NCBI RefSeq assembly: GCF_021869535.1
Contig: NW_026262668.1
Coordinates: 12,508,348 to 12,572,347 of the forward strand
Source: Mytilus californianus
Taxonomy: Eukaryota; Mollusca; Bivalvia; Mytilida; Mytilidae
Direction: 5' to 3'
Length of the DNA: 64,000 nucleotides
Shown: positions 11,301 through 26,300 of the stretch, piece after piece
Position numbering within the stretch: position 1 is the first letter of the stretch
How the letters are laid out: the number at the start of each line of letters is the position of its first letter
Translations under genes and position numbers: made by a program
The notes under the pieces: generated by a model
The model's database searches: none
The model's input: only the letters and a program-made list of their open reading frames with translations
Told to the model about the DNA's origin: nothing

Positions 11301-14300
11301 ATTTTATGGGAGCTTGTTATCGACATAATTGTTTTTACACCCATTCATGTTTAAAATGCGGAATGGCCCACCCTTTCGCTGGCTGTCCACAACAAGTAAA
11401 TAGCAACCAGACATATGCTCGTGTTCAAAATGCAGCCGAGGCACATATCAAAAATTGACAATAGATGAAAATACATGATATTTTTGTGAAATTTGGTTGC
11501 TATATAATTGTTAAATACGCAATATCGTTTATTTTTTGATTGTTTAAATGTTGTTAAAAAAATTGCTTATAGAATTGGATATAACTGAATTGTCATGGGT
11601 AAATTTTGTGGCGGATTATCATATTGTACTTATAGTCCGAATGATAATTTTGGCGAAATTTACTTCATTTTATGCAGACTATGGATAGCCCAGCTGCTAA
11701 TTCTGAAATATTGCTAAATGGACCGCCCTTCAGTACACCAGCTTTGGATCGACCAGCTGTGATACAGTGTTTTTAATCGTCATCAAGATTTTATTGATTG
11801 ACAAATATTTTGGTAGTGTACTGTTGTTGTAACAGTTGTTGTTGTTTGAATGGATTTTGATTAAATGTTGCCATGACAATTCAATATCCAAACAAAATCA
11901 GTGTTTGTTATTTGTTGTTGTTAAATACAAATCAAGTCATCAATGGTGTCTGTTCGTCAATTCTGATATTTGGTAATTTACATCAAGTGATTAATTTAAT
12001 CAAATGATATATTCAATAAAATGTAATTATATAAGAAGTGATACTCACATATATTGATTGAACAGCTAGTGTTATGGCATATACAACCATTGTCTTCAAC
12101 ATCTTTATACGACTGACAAGGTTTTATTGCCTGAGAAAATTGTGTTTCGTTTATATTTATATAGAATTCCTCGCTATTTGTCTACAATTCTCAGTGTTGA
12201 AACAAGCAGTGAACGTATATCAAACATAGATAATAAAAGAAATATACTGATGATATAAGGAGTCCCTTTTGTCTGTCATTTAAGACGGTGTGTTGACATC
12301 TTTTTGGGGTTCGCTATTGTTGAATCATTGCCGTTTACCACATACTGCCAAAAATCTGGAGAAATACACTTATGTCTGTGCTTAAGCCTTATATCTCATC
12401 ATTGTATATAACATCACTCTGATTGGCTGAAAACACGAAAGAGGGTTGCAATCAACTAATTAAAAGTTTACCTTAGTCGTGAATCGTTCTTACTTCCATT
12501 CTTAAAAAGAATTCGATATGGCAAAATTGATATTATGTATTTAACTTGTAGACTGAACACAGAAAACCGATGCATACTTACATTTATGACAAGACATCTG
12601 CTTGTAGCCACTCCATCATATTTCACAATATGACAGTACATCTAAAAAGGAAGAGGTGTTTATCAAATTATCTGTATTAGATATGTCATATTTGCATTTA
12701 AAAAGTATCTGGGTGATGGTAAAATCAAAATAATTAAATTCATTTAAGGAATGACTGTAATATTTTTTCTGTCTATGAAGAAATAACATCAAAAATGTGG
12801 TGCACACTGAATAACCCGCGTAGCGGGTTATTTCAAAGTGTGCACCACATTTTTTATGTTATTACGAATAAACAGTAAAAATATTACAGTCATTTCTTAT
12901 AATTTAATTCTAAATTCCATTTTAAACCTGAGTAAACCATGAAAAAACGTTGATGACGTCACGGTCACATGACAAAATTATGTCTATGAGCTGATAAACA
13001 AAACAACGTCAGCCAATCAGAAGACGCGTTACATCCAAAATTGAATTATTAGCATAGAACGTTGAAGAGCCATAAATGCAAAATTAGCATGCTATAATTT
13101 ATTGGATTTAACAATTTTTTTATCCGATGTAAAAGCAATATGGTAATATCATTTGAGAAACAAGGCATTAACAGAGCATGGATGTCCCCATACCCATTCC
13201 ATGTAATATTTTATAGGAACAATTAAACGGGAGTAAATGCTGATGTAACTTTCTAGAATGATAAGACTATTATTTAATTCAAGATATTTATATTTTGAAG
13301 GACGTGTGAATAATTGACAACTAGAACTTTGAACATTTAACTAAATGAGTAGATATAATCGAAACTGAAATTCAATTTCTTTTCCAATTAATAAATTTTT
13401 AGTCGAATATATCAGAAAAGTTTCATCCTTCCATTTATGCTGTCTGTCATGGATTATAAATATTAAATACAAAGCAGCGACAATACTATGCCTAACCCTT
13501 TCAATTATCTGGGATACTTACATCGCTGCGACATAACTCCTTGTTACACAGATAGCCTGGCGCTGAAAACGCAAATACTCATTGTATAAAATTTTTTACT
13601 TCATAATTTTACATCAATTAATTGATTTGTGAGCATCTTGCATGAAATAAATTTAGCGATATAATATGGAAATATCATGTTCCTCTGAACATTCGAACGT
13701 CTATTTTGTTAGGATCAGATCGCTAAGTAAACTTTTAACCAAATAAGCATATGTTCCAAAGGCAATCAAAACATAAATAAAACAAATATGTTTTAAAATT
13801 GAGAATGGAAATGGGGAATGTGTCAAAGAGACAACAACCCGACCATAGAGCAGACAACAGCCGAAGGCCACAATGGGTCTTCAATGCAGCGAGAAACTCC
13901 CGCACCCGGAGGCGTCCTTCAGCTGGCCCCTAAACAGGATGCTTACCTGAAAGTCTCCAAAACTAAACGTTTGTGCTCCGGAAGGGTAAGAAGATCCTGC
14001 TCCACGTGTGGCATCGGTCGTGTTGTTCATGTTAGCGCAACCCGGTGATAAGTTTAATTCGGTAGGTCACATTCGGGGAAATAGGGACGGGATTGTAGTT
14101 ACGACAATTGGAACATATCCGTTGTCACCTGTCAAACAGATATTCCATAAAGGTCAACCACCTTGTGATTGCATCCGTAAAATTTATAAAGGGATGATTT
14201 CAACTTTATTTTTTAATTTGCACATCTGATTCACGCCACCTCTAAATAGGTAGTTTCACAATAACTTTGAAGCCCAGCTTTGAATGCTGATAAAATTAAT

Positions 14301-17300
14301 GTTAATAATTTAGAGAGAGGTTTCGTGAAGAACTTGGAAGACCCAGTAATATAACGTTGTTTGTAAGGACACTTATGTAGTAAAGGTATCCAATACAGTA
14401 AAGGAAGATCCAGTTCTTCCTTCTTGTTTGAAATTCTAAAGGAACATAGAACAAACCTATGCTTATCATATAGATAAATTTCCTCCTTGTAAGAGTCAAG
14501 GGGGTATATGTTGAGTTTCCAAGTAAATTGTCCATACCTAATTCATTTATCAAACAGTTTATGTTTTGCTGAGTGTAAATTCGCATTGCTATCAGAAGTG
14601 TCTCGGTATTTGTACATCCAACATTCATGTATTTAGGTATGATGTTCCATTTGTAATTCTGGTTGGATGTTGTTTTATGTCTTATCGTTTGTGGTTTTAA
14701 TTTTATTTTTATTTTTCTTTAAGTATGTAAAAGTAAAGATATTAATCACCTAGTTCATTTAGAAGATTTTTAGGTTAAAATCATTTATATGCACAGGATT
14801 CATTTATTTTTTTATAGATTGATTTAGAAGAAAAACCATAATTATAAAATACAAATAATTACACCATTACTAACACAATTCTAGAATCATGTGCAAAACA
14901 GTGTAGGCGAGACCATTGATTGGCGCTCTAAAATATCCCATTGACTGGGTCAGATTAGGTGAACGTTCGTCTGTAACGCCCACAACTCACGACGTATTTA
15001 TTATAGACATTTAAACTGTGGGGTCACCAAAGGGTCTCAACGCCTAAATAAAATAATTCGAAAAACTAATCAGGAATAACCTTTGTGTTTTGATTTATAT
15101 TGAATACTTAAACGTTCTTTACTTGTGTTTTTGTTATGTTTTGATAATGAATTTTTATGATATCGGACGTTCTTTCAGCAAAAAAGGATTTAACTGGCTT
15201 TAAAAGTTACAATGGATGTGTTAATTATTATCTTTTTTTCGGACGTCAAAGCGATTTAACAATTGCGGTTGTCCAATTATGTCATCTTTTAACTTTTATC
15301 TGGTCAAAATTTTATTTTAGAACGAATGCATGATCAACTTTAAAAAGTGTGCAAACACAAAACATATAGACAAAATATAATACTTCTTTCCTGTCTTTTT
15401 CGTACTTGCAAGTTATTAGACAGTAAAAAGGCTATTTGGATCAAGCCTTATGAAATTTGCATTTACGTTTTTTGAATAGGTACAGTCAAGTTTAGCGATT
15501 GATAATTCATTGATAACATTCTGGCGTATCACAAACAAACAACTTGTAACGTCTCATTTCATTGGCCGAAAGATTTAAATACAACAACAATTGTAGTGTG
15601 CACGTGAATTGACACAGGTGACCGACAATGGAATGTACTACGTTACTACGAACGTAAAAAAACAATGATTTTTGGTCGAAATAATTAAATAAGTATTTTG
15701 TGAATTTCAAATAGTGGGGTCGAAATATTATACTAATAATTTGTGTTAAGTAATATTCTTTATGCATGCAGCACTTGTACCGCACTATGAAAAATATAAG
15801 GATAAAATAAAATACATGTGCGGCTTTATACGGATGAATGTATGAACCACTTTAATTTCTTTCATATTGACGCTAGGTTATTATCCTGACAATGTCGTAG
15901 TTACTTATAATAAGGATCTCATAATACTGATCCATTTTAAATTTATGATGGGTTGCACATTCCTCTTTTATTGTTTTCATGCTATAAAACGAAAATAAAG
16001 TAGCTAAGCGTTTGGTCATTCAGAAATGACGTGTCATAAACGAGCAAATTGTCCCCGAAAGATCGTATCATGTGTGCACGTGAATATAGATGTACTATGC
16101 AATGTACTATCATGGTCACCACGAAATTCAAATGAATTCAGTGAAGGCATGTTGGTGTAAAAAGGTTTGAAATGTTTCATCGGCGAAGATTTTATTTTTG
16201 CATGTGTGGAACTAAAAAATAAATAAATACTTGTGAGAAATGTCGTAGTTTATAAGGAACTATATAAATGTACTGTTTTCGACTTTAATTGGTTGAAAAT
16301 TTATCCTTTAATTTCATACCGTAAGAAAAGAGCTTTGCATAACATTGTTGAACTATCCGCCAAAGTAACGTGTGGCATGCGTGCGTATTAAAATGAAATA
16401 CAAAATCATACATGTATGATAAACTTATAAACAAAATATTAAGAAATTAAGGATGACTACTGTAAAAGTATGTACAAAAATGGAGTCACCTTTTATCAAT
16501 ACATTTAGTATTAACTATTTAAATATTTACAATATATAATTTTCAACCGAGGATAGCAAAACAGTTAATTATAAATTAAGAAAGTATATCGCTGGAGTTT
16601 ATAAAGTACATTTCCTTCCACTGTGCCATGGTTTGCCATCTCCATTTTTTCTCTAAACAAAGCATGGCTGGTTACATGTTCTGAATTTACTTAGAATTTC
16701 GGGATTTTTTTTTCAAAATCAAGTAAACTAAATCAGAAAAAAAATCACACTATCCTAAAACTTATGAAAGAATATGAATAATGAACATGACAGTTTATAA
16801 CACAAACCCATTTACTATAAAAATCGAGCAATATCTTTAGTATGTAATTTGGTTATTTTTGTAGTTAAGTACGGTTTCATTTCAAGTACAACGTTAATTC
16901 ATCAAGTCCATTGGATAAAAGATAAGGCAGGGTGAGCAACTTGACAAAAAAAAAGGCAGGATGACGATTTATGTAAAAAAAATCAGGATAAACTAATAAA
17001 TATAGTCAGGACCTAACAGACTGAAAAATAGACAGACAGGACAGAGATAACAACTAAAAAAAATGCAGGACAAAATGTTTCATCCAAGTCCCCTACCCCC
17101 AATCAAAATAAAATGATAGCTCCCTTAATCCAGAACCAATTGAGAAAAGACAGTTGAATTAAATATTTCGACGTGACTGTTAAGATTAAAGTTTAAAATT
17201 TTACATGCACATGTATAAAAGCTAGAATTGCCATGGGATAATCAAGAACACAATCATGTACGTGAATACTACGATGGAAGTTTTTAACGACCTTGACCGG

Positions 17301-20300
17301 CTACGTGAATACTGATCAGTCCATTCAGCTTTATAGTACGCGTGTTCTATTTTCGCAGGTGTGAGGTCGAAGGTTTGAATTGACCAATGAAAACGATCGT
17401 TCCTTAACGAGTTAATCTAATAAAGTTTGTTTGACTGATTATGTTGCACGACCATTCGCTAAGCTTGGCCGCAGTTCAGTATACAATGTATAGTTTGGTG
17501 ATCTTTTCTGCTAACTACTATACTTGTGAAAAACCCTTGGCAACAGAAACATATTCAGCTTTTATTTTAATCGACCCAATTTACATAGTAATGGACGACT
17601 TCGTACATTTTATGATCGCAAATAAAATATGTATATAATATACTGTGCACTGTAGTTCGTATATATACTGAGACCCTTTGGCAACCCCACAGTTTAAATG
17701 TTTATAATAAATACGTCGTGAGTTGTGGGCGTTACAGACGAACGTTCACCTAATCTGACCCAGTCAATGGGATATTTTAGAGCGCCAATCAATGGTCTCG
17801 CCTACACTGTTTTGCACATGATTCTATATTAATGTTCATGTAATGGTTAGAAAATACATCAAATAACACCGTTACAAACTTAATCAGCTCCATTATCACT
17901 GAACTAGTATACATATTTGTTTAGGGGCCAGCTGAAGGACGCCTCCGGGTGCGGGAGTTTCTCACTGCATTGAAGACCCATTGGTGGCCTTCGGCTGTTG
18001 TCTGCTCTATAGTCGAGTTGTTGTCTCTTTGACACATTCCCCATTTCCATTGTCAATTTTAATAATCCCAATTTCATACTTTATTTTTTGAAATTTACCT
18101 GTGACGTCACCTTTCGTGGCGTGTGACTAACAGTTCATTATTCTATTGTGCTGTATTTGTGTTCTGTCGTAAATTAATTTTAGGTGTTCGTTGTTATTCT
18201 GTGGTTTACATGTTGAAATGGACTATTATATTATTTATTTATGTATTTCTCTGACCTGAATGTTCTTGCATTTATTTGTACTTTATTCCTGTCACGTAAT
18301 GTTGTCATTTTAGCGGTATTTTTAACATTGCTATATAAGCGGGAGGTTTGGCTAGCCATAAAACCAGGTTCAACCCACCATTTCTTCTTAAAATGTCCTG
18401 TACCAAGTCAGGAATATGGCAATTGTTATCACATAGTCCGTTTTTATGTATGTCGGCGTTAGTTTTTGTAGCAGTTCAGTGTTTCTGTTGTTCCGTTTTG
18501 TTTCCTCTTATAGTTGATATGTTTCCCTCAGTTTTGGTTTGTGACCCGGATTTGTTTCAGTTAAATCGATTAATGACTACTGAACAGTGGTATACTACTA
18601 TTGCCTTCATTTATGTAATGTGATTAACACACAAAAACGATAATGTTTTAGTCTTTATCTGCGAGGACAACTACATATTTGTCATGGAGGTAGGACAGAT
18701 GTTTTGCAACATTTGGATCTTTAAAGATTGATAAAGCAACGGTATTCATAGACCATCTCAGTTTTTAAATTCTGATTTGTATCAACGACTTTACAGCCTT
18801 AATCCATACGAAAAGAGTATTCACGTCTTCTTTCACGCTTTTAACGCATTGCCTGGCATAATTCTCCACTGAGTCCATCAGTATTTTGAAGTTGTGTTTC
18901 CAGTTGATGGATTTAGGCTCATGATATTTCGAGCTATTTTTTTTATAACACATTTCGCAGAGAAGTGTTATTGACAATGTTCATGTCACCAGTAATAACG
19001 TGACAAGACGGGTTATATATGGATGGGGAACTAGCACAGGTGCAATCATGATGTTCAGACTTGAAGTATTCAATATTGAGATCCTGCATCACGTGTTTGT
19101 GATTGAAAATTTTAGTTGCAATAGGTTTGGTATAGCTATAAGAAATGATAGATACAGACTGATCTTTAAAGTAGGGAGATATTTTCGAGTGAACTAATTT
19201 ATGATGAAGGATATTGCCTAGTTGGAGGCATCGTGACCTTTATTGGCATATCACAGTTTTAGAAAAGGATCCTTTTCTCCTTTACGTCTTTTCTAATACG
19301 AACTTTTTTGAAAAGTCTGTGACTTGCAATATCTAAGATGAAAGCTGTAAGTTTGTAATGGTTAGAATGGGGTTTGTAACAGTGGGTTAAAAAAAGTTGT
19401 ACAGAGAATGACGTTTTGAAAGGGGTAATAAATAAACTTCGTGCGAATGTGATGAATACATAACGGCTTTGAAAAGGATATATATGAGCCTGCAGTCAAT
19501 AAAACCAATTTAAAATGAGCTTCATTTTTTAATTTGAAACAAACTTTTTATGTACCTTTGGTATCTTCCGCCTTTTAAAAAAAACTAAGGATAAACTCAT
19601 TGTATTTGATCGATTACATTCATTTAAATTATGTCTGTGGTTTTAAATTTATAAAAACAATCGTTTTGTATATTTCAAATATTTTGTAGTATTAAAAAAT
19701 AGTATGTTGACTTCCTCACCCGATTTTGAGTATGAATATTTAAAATTAGAACACAAATATTCAATATGCACTACTTTGTTGAACGTTCGTTATGAATCTG
19801 AAATCCCCGGAGATTGAACTGACAAATAAATCTAATAAAGAATATGCTACAAACAACACCCAGTACTCTTTTTACAAAACAAACTCACCAAAGATCAATT
19901 CAAGTCTATGCTTCAATTCGAGAATCGTGAGTAGTGTTGAAATCTTTTCTGGTTTTTATCGTATGGTTACTCATTAAATAACGTATATATTTTCATTGAT
20001 ATAAATAGTATATCCATGTTATATCTAAAAAAATAATGTTAACTACGAAAAAGCACAAACTGAACCAAAAAAATATAACATATACATACGTAAATCAGGA
20101 ACAGCTGTTGTAGGTGTATGCGTTGTAACAGTAGGTATTACTGTCCAAAGAAATCAATAAAATGTAAGTTGCACATAAGTATAACAAAAATTTACAGGGA
20201 TTGACAAATTGGCTCAGTTTCAAGATAAAAGAATAATATCGGAGTATATGCTTGATAAATGAATCTTAACAAACGCAGTCAAAACATGATAAATTTCTCA

Positions 20301-23300
20301 ACATACAAAACAAATCGGCTTTCTCAGCTTAAATAAAGGCAACAGTAGATGATAGCTGTAAGTTTGCAAAGGGTAGAATGGGGTTTGTAACAGTGGGCTC
20401 CAAAAATAAGTTGTACAGAGAATGACGGTTTGAAAGGGTTAATGAATAAAGCTTCGTGCAAATGTGATGAATACATAACGGCTTTGAACAGGATATATAT
20501 GATCCTAAAATTAAACCAATTTAAAATGAGCTACATTTTTTAATTTGAAACAAACTTTTTATGTACCTTTGGTATCTTCTGCTTTTTAAAAAGAATAATT
20601 AAGGATAGTCAAATTGTATTTGATCGATTGCATTCATATAAGTTATGTCTGTGGTTTTAAAATTATAAAAACAATCGTTTTGTATAGTTCAAATATTTTG
20701 TAGTATTAAAATATAGTATGTTGACTTCCTCATACGATTTTGAGAATGAATAGTTAAAATTAGAACACAAATATTCAATATGCACTACTTTGTTGAACGT
20801 TCGTTATGAATCTAATTCCATGGAGATTGAACTGACAAATTAACTTTGATAATGAATATGCTACAAACAACACCCAGTACTCTTTTTACAAAACAAACTC
20901 ATCAAAGATCAATTCAAGTCTATGCTTCAATTCGAGAATCGTGAGTAGTGTTGTAATCGTTTCTGGTTTTTATCGTATGGTTACTCTCTAAATAACGTAT
21001 ATATATTCATTGATATAAATAATATATCCATGTTATATTTCCCAAAACCATATTGTTAACTCCGAAAATCCACAAATTGAACCAAAAATTATATCACATA
21101 TACATACGTAAATCAGGAACAGCTGTTGTAGGTGTATGCGTTGTTACAGTAGGCATTACTGTCCAAAGAAATCAATAAGAAGTAAGATTGCACATAACTA
21201 TAACAAAAATTTATAGGGATTCACAAATGGGCTCAGCTTCAAGGTATAAGCTTCAAGATGTCAGAATAATATTTGATTAATCTACTTGATGAATGAAGCT
21301 TTACAAACACAGTAAAACCATGATTAATTTCTCAATAAACAAAACCAATCGGCTTTCTCAGCTTAAAGTCTTGTGCATTGCATTTGAACTATTACTGACC
21401 TTTTTTTGGCGATTCAAGAATATGAAGTACAGTGGGAATTAGTTCTTACATCTTTTAAGAACTGTCAGAATAATTTGTTATAGAAAATTTCTAACGTCCT
21501 AGAGTAGAATTGTCTGTATTCGTTTTGCAGTCGAGCTGTCATAATCTGTTCTAGAGTAGAACAGTTATAGATTTGAATTTCGAACAGTTCCCTGATCTTG
21601 ATTTAGAACAGTTTTGGTCATTGATAGTAAGCTCGAAATATTTAGAAAAAGGATTAATTAAAAACTAAAAACCAATAGTTGCATTATTTTCTTGGTATAA
21701 AAATACTTAACTTAGTAAGATTTCGAAAATTAAATGACGTAAAAACAACAACAAAATAACAAAACGCTACACCAAGGGAATTAAAGTGATCCAGAAGGGT
21801 ACGCAGTTTATGGTCCACTACTAGCATCCGTAGTGTTATTCATGACAAACTAAAATATCATTATAAGTCGGATTAAGATATGTCACAATAGAGGAAAAAG
21901 ATGGTATTGTAGTTATGACAATTGGAATATATCTGTAGTCACCTGCAGTGACCAAAAATTCCATGACGGTACACCAAATCATGCTGGTGTGCGTAAAACG
22001 GGAAGGGATGACTTCAACTTTGTCATTTGGAAACCATTCTTGTAAGCAGTAACCGTCTATCAATGAATTCATTCCAGGAAACCCAAGGACTGGAACATCA
22101 TATCAACTTTGAGATATAAACTCCAAAAGCAAGCTTTGTTTAAATGTTGCTACACAGAAATGGAAAGTTGATGATTAAAAACTTTTAATCCATGTAAATA
22201 TTTGTACTAAACTTGAGACAACAGTAGTGTCCGATATTCAAGTTTCACAAATCAATTAAACAGAAACAAATGAAGTTAAAAACTAAAACTTTAAAAATAG
22301 CAAGACCGGGTTTGTTGACAGGATAAGCTTCTCTTGCTATGCATGCATCACCCACTATGGTAATGCATATGCAATTAAATATCATAATCGTAAAAAGGAC
22401 ACACAATCGGTCGATGTACAAATCAGAGGATTTTTCTGGTATCTAAAGATCCTAGACCGCAAAAACTTGTTGCTAAACCAATTCCTGATGGTGATAAAAC
22501 TTGTGTAGTGTGGATTTTAGCCCTTCTTCCTTATAAGACAGAATGTTTTAAGGAGCACTCGTTAATGAACACAGATGGAGAGATGAAGCAGACTTTAAGC
22601 TAATTATAGAAAAACACTTATATACTGTAATTTGTTGATATTTGTAATTAAAAATTAAATGTTTCTATAGAATTACAAGATGTAGGGTACTTCGATTGTA
22701 TGTTCTCTAACAAACCGTTGGAAAGTTATGATATCAGTATATGATACAGAACACGAGTGAAGGGTGTTTCACATAAACTCTTTAGCAGCTCGACTAAGGT
22801 CGTTGATAGAAAGGATAATAGAAGTTGATAAGACGTTTATTGAGTGTTTGGTTGATTTAGCACTAAAATATTGTTGTTATGAACACTTGTGTAATGTTTG
22901 GTACCTAGTAAGAACAGTGAGGGAGAATTCACTAGGACAAGCAGTATAAACAGTATAAGAATCAATTCGAGGAATAGATTACATTAACTGTATATGGAAA
23001 TTTTGGGTCCTCAATGCTCTTTAACTTTTTACTTTATTTTGCTATTTACGTTTTTGGTTCATGTGTCACTGATAAGTTTTTATGACTGATAAATGCACAC
23101 AAACTGGCAACACCATAAATGCACGTTTATTTGTCGGAAGAATAAAAATACATGTAAAAAAAAGTTACCTTTTGTTTACAATTATAAATTTTAGTTTCTG
23201 GTACAAAAATGTATTAGTTTCTTACCAATTTTATCTGCACAGACTTGAGATTCGCAGTGGCAAGGTAAATGTGCATGATTTAATATTAAAGGCTCGTGAC

Positions 23301-26300
23301 AGCGATCTATACATTCATCGTCACAATCGTCCAACTGTAATATATACGTAAATAATAGAAAACAGATATTTGGGTACGAAAAAAAAAGCAATATGTACCT
23401 CTTAAATATGTTAGTTTCTTGAATTTTTCTAAGTTGAAAATTGCTAGTTAGGTTCTTAAATATTTCTTAAATGAAATTTGTTACTAAAAATAGTGACATT
23501 AATTGCCAAAATATAAGACTATCGTTTAAATGCATGCTCATCAGCCATGCAATTACTGCGGTTTCATTTGGATTTATACCACTTTTCATCGCTTGAAAGA
23601 CTTTCAAAGTTTAGTTTTGAGCACAGCTGACGATAAAATAAAAAAATCTGTTCTGTCTTATTTTAACTATGTACATTCCTTTTACTAATAAATTGACGTC
23701 TCTACTGACGTTAAAGTCTTAAACAAGCTATAATCATTTGTATGAAAATGATATCACATGATAAGATAACTAGATATAGCGAAGATATGTCAATGAGAAA
23801 ACTACATGGAAGAAATCCAAATTATCCATATATATATTTTTTCAACCACGCTTATACCATTTTATTGACTATTATCACCATGGTTATTGACAAGTTTTAA
23901 GTAGATCTGTTTAGAAATATTTAGAAATTAAATGTTTTAAACAAAACTCTTTGTGAACTCGTCCAAAGGAGTGTTATGACTAACAAATTTTAAGTAGACC
24001 ATGATACTCTAAAGTGGTTACGAAAAAAAAAAAAAAAGATATAGGGTAAATTTGAGGAGTAAATCTACGCATCAATAAAGATGACCACTACAATGAGCAT
24101 AAATATGTTTTGTCAGCATGATAAAGATGTATGAATAAAAAGATGTTACCTTAATAAACATACACAAATTGTCGGTGGTCAATTGCATCTTTGTCCTTCG
24201 AAGTACATGTATATTAAATTGCTCTTTTTAGTTGTCATAAACTTTGCACCATTTAAATCCCTAAACCAAAATCAGTAATTTCATGTTATAATATAGCAGT
24301 GTGCTCTTCAACAGTGCATCTCATTGACGAGCATCTGTAGGAAAGCAACATGTTGTCGAAGAACCTTTTAATAATAAGACAGATTACCAAATTATAATAG
24401 CAACTATATGGATAATTCGTAGAAAATAAACTAGCTTACCGAATAACACCTAGCAGCAAACTGACCATTATGTCGATAGATCTCACAACCCTGCAATGAA
24501 ATATAATAAAGCTTTCCTACGCTTAACCAACTGTTATCAGTATTCCCTTACTTTGAACAAACATTCTTACTCATGAGATACAGTGCATAGTTATTAATAA
24601 AATGCGGAATTAAGATACAACGAGAAGGAATATGTTCACGATTGTTCCATATTGGCTCTAAAATTCTGTGAAATTTAACTTTAGTAATGTAAAAAAATTT
24701 GATGACAAAATATCAAAAGATATCTGACAAATACAAAATAAAAAAGCTCTTATACGCATTATAACACTTGTGATGTCATTATGACGTCGTAATTTTGTAT
24801 CATAATGAAAATTGTAATTTTACTAATTTTGCCTCAATTTGTATAGTTGTTGCTGCAAAAGTCGTTTGTCACATGCAAGGACCACCATATTTTTTGTTAG
24901 AATGCGCATCTGACACATATACATCTTTTTATAACGATTTCATGTTAGTCAAAGGGTGTTGCCAATGCTTTTCATAACAAAATTGACACTACAAATGCGT
25001 AACTGAGTCTTTGCGCTTTGTACACAAATGAAAGATATAATTACTTTGTTATATTATATAGATACGGCTTGTTGGCGAAAACCTTAATTGTTAATATGAC
25101 TTAATTAGACAATGTTGTTCTTTTGGCAAAATTCTACGAATATCATCAGATGGTGTTGAATGATATATCTTTTTTGTAAGCATTGCATGTAAAATGAAAA
25201 AAAATACTATAATATATAAAACTGTTTGACTAATCATACAACTTTTCACGGAAAGTTTAGTTAACAAATCGATAGGTGCCACTAGTGAAGGAGTTCCTAC
25301 TGACGTTCCGATGTAAAGCTTAATTTTAGATTTTTGTAGGGTCCTTCATTTTTAATCTTTTGGGTTCTGAATAGAGTTTAAATATAAAAATAAGAAGATG
25401 TGGTATGATTGCAAATGAGACAACTCTCCACAAGAGACCAAATTGACACAGAAATTAACAACTATAGGTCACCATACGGCCTTCAGCAATGAGTTAAACC
25501 CGTATCGCATAGTCAGCTATAAAAAGCCCCGAAATGACAAATGTAAAACAATTCAAATGAGAAAACTAACGGCCTGATTTATGTACAAAATAATGAACGA
25601 AAAAAAAAATGAAAAACAGCAACATACGACAACCACTGAATTACAGGCACCTGACTTGGGACAGGCACATACAGAATGTGGTGGGGATAAACTAGTTTGA
25701 AGGCGCGCTAACCCTCCCCTAACCTGGAACAGTGGTGTAACAGTAAAACATAAGAACAAACTATACAAATCAGCTGAAAAGAACTTAACTCATCATGCAT
25801 CTAAGTCTAAAATATCAATCAGTACATATCCAACCTCAAATGGATTTAGTGTAACCCAGCAAACACAAAACATTTTAAAAACATTTTTTTTGTCTCTCAC
25901 AAAATATTTCAATAAGATATCATTTAAATCAGAGAAATGTTTATTTTATTGTTTTTGAAATGTTTTATTTCTAACATTTAGGTCAAATTTTTTTACAACA
26001 TTTACAAAATATTATTTGCTAACATTTTTTATTCATGTTCTTAAATTCACAAATGGGCTCAGCTTCAAGGTATAAGCTTCAAGATGTCAGAATAATATTT
26101 GATTAATCTACTTGATGAATGAAGCTTTACAAACACAGTAAAACCATGATTAATTTCTCAATAAACAAAACCAATCGGCTTTCTCAGCTTAAAGTCTTGT
26201 GCATTGCATTTGAACTATTACTGACCTTTTTTTGGCGATTCAAGGATATGAAGTACAGTGGGAATTAGTTCTTACATCGTGTTGCCAATGCTTTTTATAA

